Shown: positions 1 through 13,526 of the stretch, piece by piece
Layout: the number at the start of each line of letters is the position of its first letter
How positions within the stretch are numbered: position 1 is the first letter of the stretch
From: Tretioscincus oriximinensis
Lineage: Eukaryota > Chordata > Lepidosauria > Squamata > Gymnophthalmidae
Assembly (NCBI GenBank): GCA_022410635.1
Contig: JAJVDF010000018.1
Location: 792,411-856,410, forward strand
Reading direction: 5' to 3'
DNA: 64,000 nucleotides
Position numbers and translations under genes: made by a program
The notes under the pieces: model-generated
Told to the model about the DNA's origin: nothing
What the model saw: only the letters and a program-made list of their open reading frames with translations
Database searches by the model: none

Positions 1-91
1 CCTGGATTCTGTGATTTTAAGAAAGACAAAGGATAAATCACTGAATAATCTTAAATGTTTCTGTGGCAACTATTGCAAAGTCTTAAGTGCT

Positions 92-395
92 AGAACATAG
101 GAACATAAGAGCCATACTGGATCAGGCCAGAGCCCATCTAGTCCAGCATTCTGTCTCATGCAGAGGCCCAACAGATGCACCTGGGCAGTCCAAACAGAGG
201 AAAGCAAAATATGCACCTGCTCATGACTCCCTGCAAATGGTATTTCAGGAGTCCTGCCTGTTGCTCCATCCTGGAGGCAACATCCAGACATCCATCCTAG
301 TACCCATCTATGCCCTTGGTGTCCATAAACCTGTCTAGTCCTGTCTTGAAACTATCCAAGCTGTTAGCTACCTTGATGTTGAGGAGGAGCTTCTT
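92..395 (-). mobile_element. CR1 LINE 3' end, type 1
   Basis: A 3' end fragment of a CR1-type non-LTR retrotransposon in reverse orientation. It shares the segment beginning gaacataagagccatactgg and the later block around cctgtctagtcctgtcttga with the copies at 14455, 15905 and 41264. The 3' terminus lies at the low-coordinate side, where a short remnant of the terminal octamer is visible. It is 5' truncated, as is usual for CR1, and has no coding capacity. Confidence 0.85.
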
Positions 396-449
396 CAGCA
401 ACCTCCCTTTACCGTCACTGTGTAGCTTGTATGTTGATTCTTCTCTTCT

Positions 450-472
450 CCCCCCACCCCCACCCCCACCCC
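450..472. repeat. C-rich (CCCCCA)n simple repeat
   Basis: About four units of a C5A-type hexamer with slight irregularity, 23 bp in total. Confidence 0.9.
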
Positions 473-683
473 ATCATAATGTAGCTGGTATATAGATGGA
501 ACCTAGAGATATTCAATATTTCAATATATGGTGGTTTCTGAATGGGTGCATGAGTGCGATAAATGAATGAGTAGTTCATTTCCAAACACTGTCTCACAAT
601 ATTCTGGTTGCTGTGTTGCAATCAGAATTCATTTTCTTGTAATTACCTGTTGCTGATTTTTCTGTTTTTAATTTCACTGGGGT

Positions 684-716
684 ATCATCATCATCATCAT
701 CANCATTATTATTATT
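684..716. repeat. (ATC)n/(ATT)n microsatellite
   Basis: Six or more ATC triplets passing into ATT triplets, with one ambiguous base in the middle. Confidence 0.9.
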
Positions 717-2456
717 TAGTTCTGCTTTTGCCCACTCTGAAGCAGTTTGATGAAATATGGCTTCTAAGTTAATAAATGATTAACAATCCTATAATAAATG
801 CTTCAATAAAAATTATAATGATTCCTTTAATATTCTTCTCAGAGCTTTTGCTTAGTTTTCAGATAATAGTAAGAATTGGTATCAAAAATTCCTGCAGTGA
901 TATCGAGTGTCCCTGACTTCATTCTGTTCCAGGCAGGGGTCTAAAGAGCCTGCTGCCACAGGTCAGGTTAGCATAGGAAATATTGATGCTAATAGCAGGT
1001 GTTGTATGGAACTCCTTACCTGGAAACTGGTCTTATCTGCAAACCAATAACATTCCTTGAGTCTCTAGGTCCCATTCCATCTCAGTTTATGAGATAAATT
1101 TAGGGCAGTTTGAGTAGCATAGCAGAAGGATTTTTTAATGGTAATGCTTCTGGCTTCAGAACCATTTGGTAATGATGGTCTTCTAATAAAATATAAAAAT
1201 AAAATGCATCTGCTATTTCTACATTCTCTGGCTGTGCTCACAAAAGTAGGTGGATCTCCCCTTGCATTAAGAACAAGCATGTATTGGGCATGATCATGAG
1301 AGTAATCAGCCCCAAAGAGGGGACTTTTATGAGGCCAGCTGTACCACCAAAATAGATGGTTAAGGTGTTGGGGCACCCAAAGAAGAAGTTGCCAGGCCTC
1401 AACTGTCTTTAGACTGTGTAACCAATCTTACAATTTGGAAACTGGCATTAATCTCAGATGGGCAAAGGAGACCATAAGAACTTGGAACTTTGCATAGGAA
1501 CTAACTTGGTTAGTTTGAACCTAACCTAAACACCATATTGGATTTTCTCCTAAGAAAAGATACATTTCTCACCTGTCCTGAGAGGCCAGCCTCTTGATTG
1601 GGTTAGCTAAAAGCCAGAAGCCAAGCAAAAGCCTTAAGTATTGCAAACTTGGTGACACATATGCTGCTCTTGAAAAGAATGGCTATTTTAGAAAATAAAG
1701 ATGGGCTAGAAGTTTGATTCAGCTCCAGAATTGCATTTTATTGAAGGCAGAATGTGTTGTATTATCTGGTATTCTCTGTAAGAATATTTCTGTTCAAACT
1801 GCAGCCAGGTGTCAAAGGCACGATCTGACTCAGGAAGAGTCTCTGCTTTCATACATTTTGGGAATAGTTGATGAGATTAAATAGCTGTAGGCTCTACATT
1901 GTACTCTTGGCTTGGCCAATTTAATTAGTTTATCTTCTGCTTCCCCGTGTTTCAGTTATTTAATTAACATTTGAATTTTAATTAAAGTGCACATGTGACC
2001 TCTTCCTCACTCTTGCCATTCCACCCCTGATTCCAAGTAGTCCAATCAGAAAGATACAGCTTGGATCCCCTATTTTGCATACCAGCAGATATAAAAACCC
2101 AGGCTTAGTCCTGCCAAAATATGGAGAAGGAGAGAATGGAAGAAGACGATGGCGATGATGAAGAAAAGAAGCTGGAGATGAAGGGAGAGACCTTAAAAGA
2201 ATTTCAGAGTGGGCTGAAGTCTTTCTTCCTTGCTGAGCTAAATCACTTTCTCATCCTGCTCCTTCCTGCTACACAGCAGAAGGCAGTGCATTATGGAAAG
2301 ATTGTATAATGGTCCACTCTCCCATTTCCTCCTATGATCCAGAACNTGGTCTGGCCTCTGTGCAGGCGGACATCTAAATGAATTCTCTCACCATTTTCTT
2401 CCTAGCTTGCTGAAAAATTGTCCTTGGAGGAAGACTGTGAGGATGAGAAACCATCT

Positions 2457-2478
2457 TATTTTTATTTTTATTTTTATT
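2457..2478. repeat. (ATTTTT)n microsatellite
   Basis: Between three and four hexamer units in tandem. Confidence 0.85.
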
Positions 2479-4227
2479 AGCAAGAATAGAGCTTTGAGGG
2501 TGGATTGCAGAATTAAATTGAGAGAATTAAATCTTTAACCTGGGATCCAAAAGCTTAGATAGATATAGTTGGAAAAATGTTAAATTGGGTGGTAGGCCTC
2601 AGACAACAGGAGAATGTGGGATCCAAAGCTGAGATAGGCATCTTTTGAGGGACCCTTGTCACATATACTCANATACACATACCAGGAAGACTAAGAACTC
2701 TGGTTATCTGTACCATATCTTTTCTCCTTCTGTTGTTTGAACACAGTTGTGTGTGAGCATAATCTTTTTTCTTAAGGTGTTACATTTGTAACGGTGCCCT
2801 TTTAAACACAAGTTTACAGTTTTACTCTTTGTGCTTGAAGAAAAATAAGGTATATTGTACTGGCTGGTCCTCCTGTTTCATCCTGCTCATCTCTCCATCC
2901 CACGGAGATGTCAAGTTCCCACTGCTTTAAAACCGAGTCTCTCTTCCCAACAAATTACTCTTGCTAATTTCCCCCATAATCCAAATTCCAGAAATTCAAT
3001 TCAAATATATTTTATTAATTTGTTCTCTGGTAACACAAGTGACTTGATATAGTACACAAAAATCTGTACAGTTTTGTTTTTTTAGATGACAGGTACCGCT
3101 GTTTCACTGTTCAGAATCTATACAAGTAGACTTGAGGGGATATATATAGATTGTTTTAAAAATGAAACATATTTAAAAAACTAAAGATGGAAGACTAGAC
3201 AAAGAATGAAATAATTATTGTTTGTCATTGTGGTAGTGATGATTGTTCTATCCATCAAATACAATGACTGGGATGAGATTAACTTTTTTCTGGCTTTGTT
3301 TTTTGCTATTGTTATCTTCCAATGATTTCACATGAATCGTCAATGGCTGTTGGAACAAGTGTAGACTTTTTCTTCCAACTGAGTTAGTATCAGTTTGTAA
3401 ATCACTTTTTTGTGTTTTTTTTCTCATATCCGTTTCCCATGATTCTGCTGTACCACAGCATAAGCACGAATGTCCCAATGCATAAACACAATAACTTCAG
3501 GCATCCTGAATCTAATACTTCTTGTGTTACTTTTGAAATCCTAATACTGTAAATTTCAATCTCACTATTTTCTATAGTTTTTTTCCTTTTTTGGTTCCCA
3601 ACATTTTTTTTCCTAGTTGGCAAGTTGTTATTTGTTTGTTTGTATCTCAAGGTGGCACAATCAACTTATTATAAAAATGAATAAAATATATTGTTCAAAT
3701 CAATGGTATTGCCTGCATAGGGAGAGCATGTTTTTCCACAAGTTACTGTAATTTTATCACAGTATTCTTCATTTATTCAGTTAGTACAATCTTGCAGCAA
3801 TCAAACTAAGTCTAATCTTGGCACAGTTTGCAAATATTTGTTATCTTTTCAATTGTTGTGTTTCCTAAGTTCAATTATAAGACCCATTCATGGAATACAC
3901 ATCATAGTTTTCTGTTTTGTTGATTCATGTTTTATTATACAATCAATTTCAGATCTTTTTCTTATCAATATTTTGTCTAGTATTTTTCATGCAATGACTG
4001 CAGTTATTTTTATTCAGTTTTCTGATCAATTTTAGATGTTTTCTCTAAGGATTTTCTGCTTCAGTAATACTTTAAGTATTATTATTCTATGCAGGGGTGT
4101 GCAAAACATCTCAAATTCTTTTCAGGACATTCAAGGCAATATTCAAAGAGATCATGTTTGTCTGTATCAAAGTTTCTAGTTACAAGGGCTAACTAGAGAT
4201 TAGCACTTTAGAGATGAACTGGTAAGA

Positions 4228-4310
4228 AAATGGTTGCATGAGTTTTCATGGACTAAACCTGCTTAAATGATGAAGTAGGCATAAGCTGCCTACTTTGCAG
4301 GTTTAGTGGG
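4228..4310 (-). repeat. Nested hairpin, possible PLE terminal fragment
   Basis: Two perfect nested stems are visible. The outer arms actaaacctgc (4252-4262) and gcaggtttagt (4297-4307) enclose inner arms aagtaggca (4273-4281) and tgcctactt (4287-4295). Read on the minus strand, the flank resembles the PLE terminal motif found at 23.0 and 23.5 kb: a stem-like segment, then GAAA, then a segment ending in ATGC. It may be two worn tandem copies of that motif. The hairpin is certain; the PLE assignment is tentative. Confidence 0.4.
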
Positions 4311-4436
4311 CTATAGCCAATCCCCTTCCTGCCAGCATCTTTGTTGTTGTACAACACTGCAGAGAGCTCCACATGAGGAATGGATACCACTGCTAGCAGA
4401 TGTGGTTCCCAAAAGCTGCTGCATGTGAGCTGCTGA

Positions 4437-4510
4437 TTATTTATTATTTATTTATTTGTACTTGTATCCCGCCCTATACCTGAAGGTCTCAGGGCGGCCA
4501 ACCATTGGTG
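4437..4510 (-). mobile_element. L2 LINE or L2-tailed SINE, 3' tail
   Basis: Reverse-orientation 3' tail: a (TTTA)n run followed by a block matching cgccctatacctgaaggtct and the complementary cctgag/cgccct stem. The same tail ends the long L2 copies at 20.2 and 62.2 kb. With no body attached, L2 and SINE origins cannot be told apart. Confidence 0.8.
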
Positions 4511-6203
4511 CTTGGACATCTGTTCTCGTGTGACTTTATGCATCTCTTTGCTATGGCTGTGGGGATGTCCTCCATGCCACTCATTGCAATGCGATCGGGT
4601 GTGTGGAGGGCTCTGCTACGGGATTGCACTTTCCCAACAGTAAGCTGTTGTGGAACTTCAGCACTTTGCAGTAAGCTGATTGCTGGCAAGGTGNGATCTT
4701 GTGTGTCGGGGGAGCCCCCAATTTTCTGTCATCGAGATAAGTATCTGTTGTGTGGCCACAGCCAAAGGAAGGTCATGCTACCAATCCCTCCTCCTCTCCC
4801 AGTTTATCTCTAAAATGCTACTAACTCTCCTTGCTAGAAAGTCAAGGTAATATTGAGCTTGGTCACACATGTTTTTAAACCCCTCTCAGCCCTGAAGAAC
4901 TGAACTGAAAATCAGAAAAAATTATTTAATCCCGTTCCTCAGGACTGAAGATTTTTAAAAAGCACATGTTTGAGCAGGAGCATTGTGTCCCTATATCAAG
5001 ATCAAACTTTCTCATTGAACACATAACAAATTCAGCAGCAAAGTAAGCATTTAAGCGTTGTATCTGTACTGCCGCTCCCAGTCTTGTCAAGGGGTAACAT
5101 GACACAACATGACAGCAGGTGTCCCTAGAATTCTGCAAAGTTCCAAAAAGGCCAGGAGGAACAGTGCCAGGTATTCTATCTACTACAGTAAATCATTCCC
5201 CTAGTTAGAGAAGCAACACATCTCCAATGTCTAAAAAAAACCCTTCAAAATGGCATGTTGCATATCCCTGCTTCTTTGTTCTGCTTGATGTAAGCAACAA
5301 AGCCTCTTTTCAGTTCTCTTTGTTTCACTTGTAATATTTCTCCATTATCAGTGGGGGATCATGCACGATGTGCTGTCATGTTTTGTTAGATTTTTCAACA
5401 CAATGAATCTAATTTGGTTTGAGTGCAGTCAAATATTACCACACTACACCGAGTCACTGGTATGGCCCAGATGTTTATCGCCTTAATTGTATTAGGTTTC
5501 ATTCCTTGCTTTTAGGAACTCATTATTTATATTTAGCATTTATCTTTTTATTATTGTACATGTTTCTGCTGAACATCAACAGATTGTAAAATTCACCAAT
5601 ATTTTCTACTGTGCTTCTTCATCAAGACTTTTAGTTATATTCTGTCTCCAAGTTTTATTCCATTAAATTCAGCATTTCCCATCTTGCGAAACATGGAATA
5701 TTTTACTCCGAATATTCTACTTTTATTGATAAACCTTAGCTAAATTTTCTGACTGTTTCAAGAAATAATTACATTTCCATTGGTGTTTTCTGTCATCGTT
5801 TGAAGTAATTCATGTTTCTTTGTCAGCTTGTTTTGCTATTTTATGGTGCAGGAGTTTTTTGTTCATTATGACTGACACTGGTATTATAACAGTGGTAGGA
5901 CACATTTAGTGAAACAGTTCCATTGCAGCAAGTTGGAAAACACAATGGCTGGTTTGCTGAAAAGACACTTCCATATTTCTTTGTAAACCCAGGCATTATT
6001 TTCAAAGTGCAAAATACTAATTAGTAAAAAGNGTGCTTCCAACAGTGATGTACTCCTTGCCACCAAAATGAGGTTGTGTGTTCAGAACTAGGCACTTGTT
6101 GCCAGTATACATGGAGGCACAGTAGCAAAATCATTTTTCTAAGTATTTATGTTGGTCAACCAAATCTAATCAAAATGTAGCGATAAAAAAAATGCAAGTA
6201 CAA
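4511..6203. other. Non-coding sequence, unassigned
   Basis: The first 300 bases are richer in G+C than their surroundings and hold an open frame of about 100 codons (4505-4813) with one ambiguous base. I recognise no domain in it. The rest is AT-rich and featureless. Confidence 0.5.
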
Positions 6204-6475
6204 ATAGATCAGTCGCTAAGGAGACTGTCTCTCATCTGGGAGATGGGGTTTCGAAGCCCTTATCAGACGTGGGGAGGGATGAGCACCTTCTACTAGCCTG
6301 TAGCTCTAGCCAACCCAGCTATTTGAAAGCAAGAATTGCAAGAAATTGCAACTGACTGCAACTAGATAAATGGGAACCACCACAGCTTTTGTGTGAAAAA
6401 TACCCTTGTAAGCTGCTTTGAGTCCCTTTGGGTGAGAAAAGTGGGGTATAAAAAAGTTTTTCTTCTTCTGCTTCA
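6204..6475 (+). mobile_element. tRNA-derived SINE, family A, near complete
   Basis: The tRNA-like head starts at agtcgctaaggagactgtct and contains a B-box-like ggtttcgaagcc. The body includes the motif gaattgcaagaaattgcaac. The tail runs gagtccctttgggtgagaaa and ends in a short TTC run. Family A also occurs at 19930, 37178, 37515, 49857 and 52541. Such elements are transcribed by RNA polymerase III and mobilised by a LINE; which LINE is not evident, because this tail differs from the L2 tail. Confidence 0.8.
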
Positions 6476-7439
6476 TCAAAATGCTTCACATTTGATCTCA
6501 ACTTTTATGCAATTTTGCAATATTATTAGTCTTCATGGCTTTGTAGAGCAAGGTGTTAAGTTGTTCTGCCAACTTAGGATGTAAACTAGTCGGGTTTTTC
6601 AGTAAAAGCCCATAAACTGTTAAATAAATATAACAGAAGAAATGTTAACAATATGAAAAAAAAATCCAATAACGTATTATTAGTTTTAAGGCAAATCATT
6701 GTAAGCAAACCATAAATAAATAATAAATAATTTTAATAAAATGACCTTTTCTATGACATCAAAAAAGGACTAAGTATTTTTAGGATGCACATAATTTTAT
6801 TCTGAAATTGAGTAATAATAAACCAAGACTTTATTACTTCTTCAATTATGATAATTAATCCTATAAAAAACAAAACACTAAGATAATACTGCATAATCCT
6901 CATAGCAATATACCTGTTGATTTAAAGGGAAAAGGAACTATAGTGTATTTAGTTATTAATTAGTTTTGCTGAACTTATTAAAAATCAGTTGAGAGTAACC
7001 ATGCTTTTTAGAAAATATTTGAATTCCCTTAGTATTTTTACTTCCATTGTTGCCATCTTAAAGGTCTTTAGAAGGATATTGCTCTTTACTTGTGCAGCAA
7101 TTCAGAAGGTTGTTCTGTGAACATTTAACTCAGGTTTTTTGTTGTTGTTGTTAAACAAAATGAGAATGAAACATATTGATGTGCAGAATGATGCTTGATA
7201 ACTTTCAAAGGTAAATATTTGGGGGGGAAAATACTGTGATAGATCCAATATTAATAATAATAATAAATTAAAAAAATATTCTGTTATGTAAAATCATTGC
7301 TACTTTCTGCACTCTGTTTTAAGACAATGTGAATTCTACTAGTTCATATGAGTATAGGTTTCATGCTCTTCTCCAGAATACCCTTTCCCAAGACTGATTT
7401 TTAGGCTACAGTCTTAAAAAAAATATTTCCATCTTCAGA
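6476..7439. other. AT-rich non-coding sequence
   Basis: Nothing recognised beyond short homopolymer runs and a small (TAA)n near 7250. Confidence 0.6.
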
Positions 7440-7547
7440 TATTGTTTTGATGCTGTTTAAATATGCTAATTGTTGATTGCCCTGAGACCTTCAGGTATAG
7501 GGTGGGGTGTAAGTGTACATAAATATATAAAATATAAATAAATAAAT
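7440..7547 (+). mobile_element. L2-type 3' tail
   Basis: Contains gccctgagaccttcaggtat followed by a purine-rich gggtggggtgt and (AAAT)n, the same 3' end as the L2 copy ending at 62253. No coding part remains. Confidence 0.8.
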
Positions 7548-9550
7548 GAACAAAATGAGCCTAATCTCAAGAATAGTTTTTCTTTCTTCAACTCTTTCAT
7601 CATCTACTCCAGAATTAAAAAAAATCTTAAATTTATTAACTAATAAGTTAAGTCAATGGAAGGACAGTTTATGTATTTTCTCTTCATAAACTTCTAGCAG
7701 TTTGGGATCAAGTTGCAGGCCATGTTAACTGGCTATCCTTCTTGCAAGGAAAGCTATCCATATTAAGAGAGGCCTTAAAGTGGACTGCTGTAGACCTGTT
7801 CAGGCCTACTAGGGTCTTAATTCGATGCTGTCATTGAAGATACAGGAGTACATATAATATGTACAAAGCAGGCCCATATTTCAGTTGTATTTTGCTCATG
7901 GGCTGTAATTTACTTGCTTACCTTATTATTTATTTATTTTACTCTCCCTCTTCCCTCAGCTACATTAGGTTTATTATAACAAAAGCAATAAAAATATTAA
8001 TATCTTATTATTAATACTGGCAAATATTAGGCAAATATTATTACCATATTTGCCTAAATATGGCCCTGGTGCCAAGCTTACATATGCTTTACAGTGATGG
8101 AGTGTACTACACTGGATCAGTGGATTAGAGTATTATATGTCCTCTGATGAGGAATTAAAACATGCAAGTGCAAGAAGGGCCTTAGTGCTTCTTCCTATTG
8201 TCATTTAATCACATCATTAATCTACTGAAAAGAACAGCATAAAAATTTACAGAACATAATAATAACACAAAAGCGAAATATCAAGATAAACATCAGATAA
8301 ACATCAGACCAATATGTATTTATAAAACAAAGTAACAAAAGCGATTGCTTAAGCATTGATGGAATGCCTGGGGAGATGATTATATTTTATCTGTTTATAA
8401 AATATTGATGATGTATTCACATGGAACAATATTCACGTTGGTAGTTATAATCTGATGTTACTATACTCCATTAATGCACTTTCCTGCGATAATTTTATAT
8501 TTTGCCATTTCCAAAATACCGTGTTGATTTTTTTAAAAAAATGAGATGGAACATATAACTATATTAAATAATCAGAAAGCTAGCAATATCTTTTATAGAA
8601 TTTAGTATATAATAACAATGTTGGCTCCAAAAATAACAAATTGTATAATTGGCAGGATTATTTTACAATCAAGACATAAATAAACTCATACTCAGTATTA
8701 GGGACTCTTAAATTAGTTTGCTTTAACTGAAACAAAAAATGACATTAGCCTNTATTTCAAGAACTAACCAGCAAAGTTTGCTGAAAGTAATTATTCATTT
8801 TTTCCAGCTCAGTAGAAAAGATGATATGCCAGTAGCGATGCCAGAAACACAATGCATATGTCCCTGCAAAAGTGATTAAGTTCTGCTCCTCAGGCTGTAT
8901 GTTGATGTCTACAAGGAACTCAAGTTTGTTCTTGAGGAATATATTATACCTCTATAAAGTGATAGCTCCAGCACATTGTTTTGGCAAGTTGCACAGAGGG
9001 TGTCAATCCAAATTACACCAAGCAACTGACTGNATTTAACAGCAATCGATTTTCATTTAACAGAAGCATATTTTCTTGTCCAATTTGAGAAAATGTTGAT
9101 AATGGCTTCTGTAGTATTTGTAATGACACACTAGCATCTCCTCCCTAATCATTCACCATTAGTGAATAGGTAACTTTTGACAACTGCTACAGGCTGTAAT
9201 ATTGATTATGCTGATTAGTGTGGAAAGTATTGGGCGTAAATCATGTAAATACACAGCTGAAATTGCTTTCATTTTCTTCAGTTACTACAATAAGAGACGA
9301 GAGACATCTAAGTGCAGAAAAGCAGCACAAGCAATATAAGGTCACAATGACCACATTGCCAACATACCTGTTTCTCTTGCAATCTGGAGGAACAGCAAGT
9401 GCACTCAGAAGCATCCTTCATGTAGGGTGTGATTCTGAGAGTACTTGCTGCCTTCCTCCCTCACTGTCACCACCATGTGGATAGATGGTAATGATATTTG
9501 CAACTTATCTTCTGCACCATCCTTCCAAGGTCATTAAAAGGCATGCATAA
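7548..9550. other. AT-rich non-coding sequence
   Basis: A 9-bp perfect hairpin (aggcaaata, nine-base loop, tatttgcct) lies at 8029-8055. The block 9000-9220 is rich in ATTA-type core motifs and could be a conserved non-coding element, but this cannot be tested here. Confidence 0.5.
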
Positions 9551-9557
9551 TACGGCT

Positions 9558-9932
9558 GCCTTCCAGGGCTATAGCAAACAACGAAGTGAGTGGTGCCGGC
9601 AAAGGCAGTAGACAACAAACAAGAAGACACCACATGGCTGCTGGAAAAAATGTATTGAAGACTATAAAAAATAATAATGCCAAGTAACAAATCAAAATGT
9701 GGGCTATCTCTGGCCGGTTATGTAGAGATTTCAGTGAACTTTTGGAGGCCCCGAAAGAGACCCAGCCAAGGTTAAGTTTTACAAGAAGTATGTTAATGTG
9801 AAGGTAAAATGCTCCACCGAGACAAGGTTCAGAGAAGTTTTGTAAGTATCTTCAGTGGTGGTTTTGTAAAACCATTTTTCCAGCACCCATGTGGTATCTT
9901 CTTGTTTGTTGTCTACTGCCTTCCAGGGCTAT
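9558..9932. repeat. Direct repeats enclosing a large inverted repeat
   Basis: The 17-mer ctgccttccagggctat occurs at 9558-9574 and again at 9916-9932. Between the copies lie inverted arms of about 48 bp: 9605-9652 pairs with 9872-9920 with few mismatches, around a spacer of about 220 bp. I do not recognise the family. It could be a foldback element with long target-site duplications, or the product of a template switch. Confidence 0.75.
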
Positions 9933-9940
9933 GCAAATCC

Positions 9941-12900
9941 TATCCCTTGGTAGCCCCATTTGACCATATTATTAATTATTTNTTTACTGTATTTCGTTTC
10001 TGTTTTATAATAGATGGCTACAAGTCAGGTTACACAATTTCAGAACAGTAAGAAAGCACAACCTGGGGAAAAATACTGATATATTATCATAAAATTTTAT
10101 TCCAGTAAATAAATGGCAGTAAATTCCAGTAAAGCAATAGGTCTCTTCTTCTTTGGTACTAGCATTTAACAATATTGTGTCAAGAGCTAATTAAAGCAAA
10201 TGAAGAGCATGCAGTATGCATTACCCTGCACACATTGAGCCAGTACATTTGTTACAAGTACTTGCTATCAAAACAGTAAGAAGTAAGCTTAGTAGAGATG
10301 TGCACATCCTGAAATATAATGTTTCATTTCAACTTGAACCAACTACCGTTGGTTCCAATGTGGTTTGAAGTATTGTTCAAACTACAGTTTTCATGCAGCT
10401 CATATGAACCATCCAGTTTGTTATGAATTATGAACTTACTGTACCAATATTGAAACTAACAGTATTTCTTGCCATTCTTTCATTGCACAGCCACAGTGTG
10501 ACCACTATTGGGCTTTCTTTAAACTTAAGCTTCTTCTTTGCCCAAGGACAGGAAATTATAATCTTTCAAGATGTTCATGAAACTTCCTGTGCTTGTGAAA
10601 AATGTTCTAGTTGGGTATATCAAAGCAGTATTTCTGAGTTTTTCATATCAAGGATTAGGGTTGTGCATGTATAAGTGTCTTTGCTATTAGTGAGGTCTGG
10701 AACACTTTCTTGCAAGGACTCCAGTTCAGAAGCTGCAGGTCCTATTTGTATCTCCTTCTTGCAGAAAAGAAATTCCACATACTGCACCATATCATATCCA
10801 AAAATTAGTGGCTGCCATATGCTATGCTTATTTGTAAGAGAGATTGCTGTGACTTTCAGTTGACTTTCAAGATGATCTTGAAATTTTGCTCTCAACAGAT
10901 GGAAACTTGTAAAATATAATTGATTGCAAAGATTAAACAGAATGTTTATTAATGCCTCAAGATGATTTGTTGTTAAGCAATATTAATTACTTTGATCATA
11001 ATTTTACTGAGATTTCTTCGTAGATTAAGACATCAAAGAAGTTGTTAAATCCTTCTTTTCAGCTTTCAGCATAACATCAAACATATGTAGCAGTGTGCAT
11101 ATTTATTCTTTTTTTAACTCAAATTTGAATTGTTATGAATAAAANCAATGCTTAGAAAATTAGAAATGCAATCCTGTACATACCTAGCCCCTTACTTTCC
11201 TTTAAAAGCATATTTGTTAGATGACTGTTCTGAAATACAGTTTTGTATAATAGTTGTTCCATCTGCACCAAGCATTAAAGACACCTTGATCGGAAATGGA
11301 GACCTCAGGGGTAGCTGATTCCACTGGGACTAATGGAAACTGGCCTTGTTTTAGGTGCCTTTTCTGCATAATGGAAACACTTCGTTTCCATCTGTTTGTG
11401 GTAGCAGTGGAATCCAGAGCCTATCAGTCACTGGATTGTGAAGCAGAAATGAGGAATAAGAGAACTAATTTATCTCACATAATTGTTGAAAAGATTTCAG
11501 TTAGACAGTTGGTGGTGCTGCTGTTTAAATTTCCTGTTTCCTGGCATTCTTAGATGAGTAGTCTTGCATCTACCACTGCCAGTAATAGAAATTGAACTTG
11601 TTGCATGGAACAGAATAAATCCACTGTATCCTGAGTTTGGACTGGACTCATAATATCTCAGTTTGTGGGTTGTTGTGCCTCTTCCTAACAGCCTGGATGG
11701 AACACTCACACACTTAAAGTATTCCACTCCCTGTCCCATAATGGTGACATATGGGACATCTGCCACCCAAACCAGATGTACTTTTGCTGAGCGAATGTTG
11801 TGATTTATATATGCAAAAAATATTTCTTACAAAAACATAGTGAAAAGATCTCGATATTTTTTACCACTAACCTTTTTGCAAAATTGAAGGTTAAAAGCAA
11901 AGCTTTCTACCTCTATGATTATTGTTTTATCTTCTGAGCATAGTTGTGTGCCTTGCCCAGATTGGAAAATTCCCAATAGACTGTTTGTTTGAAGGATCAG
12001 CAAAATTGGCTAGGGCAGTGTAAGCACTGGGCTTTATGTTTGAGATAAACAGACATATTTGCTTACAAATACAGAACAAAGACATCAGATAAATGATATG
12101 GGTTATTGCCAAACAGTAAATCTTATCATCTCAACCTGGGAGATTCTTTGTTTAAGATTTGGAGATAGAAAAATATAAGAGGATAACAATCTATGCCCCT
12201 TCCCATAACCTTTTGCCATCACTGAGAAACAACCACAATATATAACATTACTGTCTCCATTCTTCATACATGAAAGAGATACTAACCTTGTCCCTTCCTT
12301 TGTGGAAGAAAAGTACAGCAGCCTGACATAGAGTGATTGCCAGGTTCTTCAGTAATTCTGGGATATAACCCAGAATTTGACTCAGTGCAGAAAGGGCTAT
12401 AATTGAAATGTTGTCCCAAATGGTCAGAAATATTCAGCCAAATTTCCTCATGTATCCCATACAGAATTACTGTCCAACACTGACCTGTTTGAAAATGTGT
12501 AAGCAGTAGTATCACAATGTTTGGCTATATATTATGCAGCTATCGATAAAATGCTTCCTATGCTTCATTTGCCCAAGCCACATTGCTGTTAGGACCCAGT
12601 GATCCTGTCTTTTCCCTTTAAAGCTCGTGACAGAACTACAGGCCATTTACATATTACAATGAGCAATAGTCACAACTATGAAGATGTTGACATGCATCAG
12701 AATGAACTGTCTCTCCACTATTACACGACCTATGATGAATAATCCCATCCATATATACTTCATCATCTTCAAGAACAATGGCAATAATCAGGACTGAATC
12801 TTGCTAAAGCAGGTCTAACATATGAAAACAATGGGAAGAACAGATGCACGCCACGTCAGTCTCTATGAAGAATCCACTTTGTCACACTGAAGGTCCTTCC

Positions 12901-13526
12901 CTTTGTTTCAGAAAGCTTGAGGAAGTATCAATTCACTATTACACTTTTAAAAACTTTTCATGTAATCCAGGCACTTCCACCTTTACTGCAAGCAATAACG
13001 TCTGATTGATCACTCTGTCCAGCTAACCCAGTGCGTGGCATATCCAATTACATCTGCAGTTGGGCAGAATAACTTCCTCTCTTACCAATTAGGCAGAATA
13101 GAATGATCCCCCCCTTATTTAATTTCTGGGTGCATTTTAATTAGATCCATAGGCAGTCTCTCTTAAAGTGCTTCACTGCTTCAGTGCCATCAGTCTTAAG
13201 AATAGCTTGGTTCTCTTTCTTTTCAAAAGTTTTCATGCACTACTTCCATTTGAAATGACTCATTTTAACAATCCCACTCCATATTGGCTTTGCTACGGCT
13301 ACATTTGTTTTGTCCTTTATAAATGTAATATACATGATAAGTAGTTAGTCAAACTGTTTTTTTCCTAAAGATTTTAGACCAGTCCCTACAGTCATCTTTC
13401 ACTGCCTTTCTCTCCCTTTTTCTTGTCTTACAATAGATAGTGTGCCTTTATTTCATTGTGATGTATAGTCCATGTCTCAATTTTGTTCTTCTCCTTACCT
13501 CAAACCTATTATATGCAGAATTTTAA
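9941..13526. other. Non-coding sequence, unassigned
   Basis: Mostly AT-rich. Open frames of up to about 90 codons near 10.4-11.8 kb overlap on both strands and show no domain. No repeat family recognised. Confidence 0.5.

Larger units (their letters stand above)
396..4224. other. AT-rich non-coding sequence
   Basis: No gene or recognisable transposon was found. It contains three simple repeats listed separately and a stretch rich in TTAATTA/TAATTA motifs near 1910-1990. Short open frames here, including the acidic one at 2121-2309, have no recognisable domain. Confidence 0.6.

Noticed and set aside
2121..2309. Acidic 62-codon open frame starting MEKERMEEDDGDDEEKK
   Set aside because: A purine-rich low-complexity stretch explains it; no splice or domain evidence.
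4505..4813. 102-codon open frame in a locally GC-richer segment
   Set aside because: Contains an ambiguous base, overlaps an opposite-strand frame and shows no domain.
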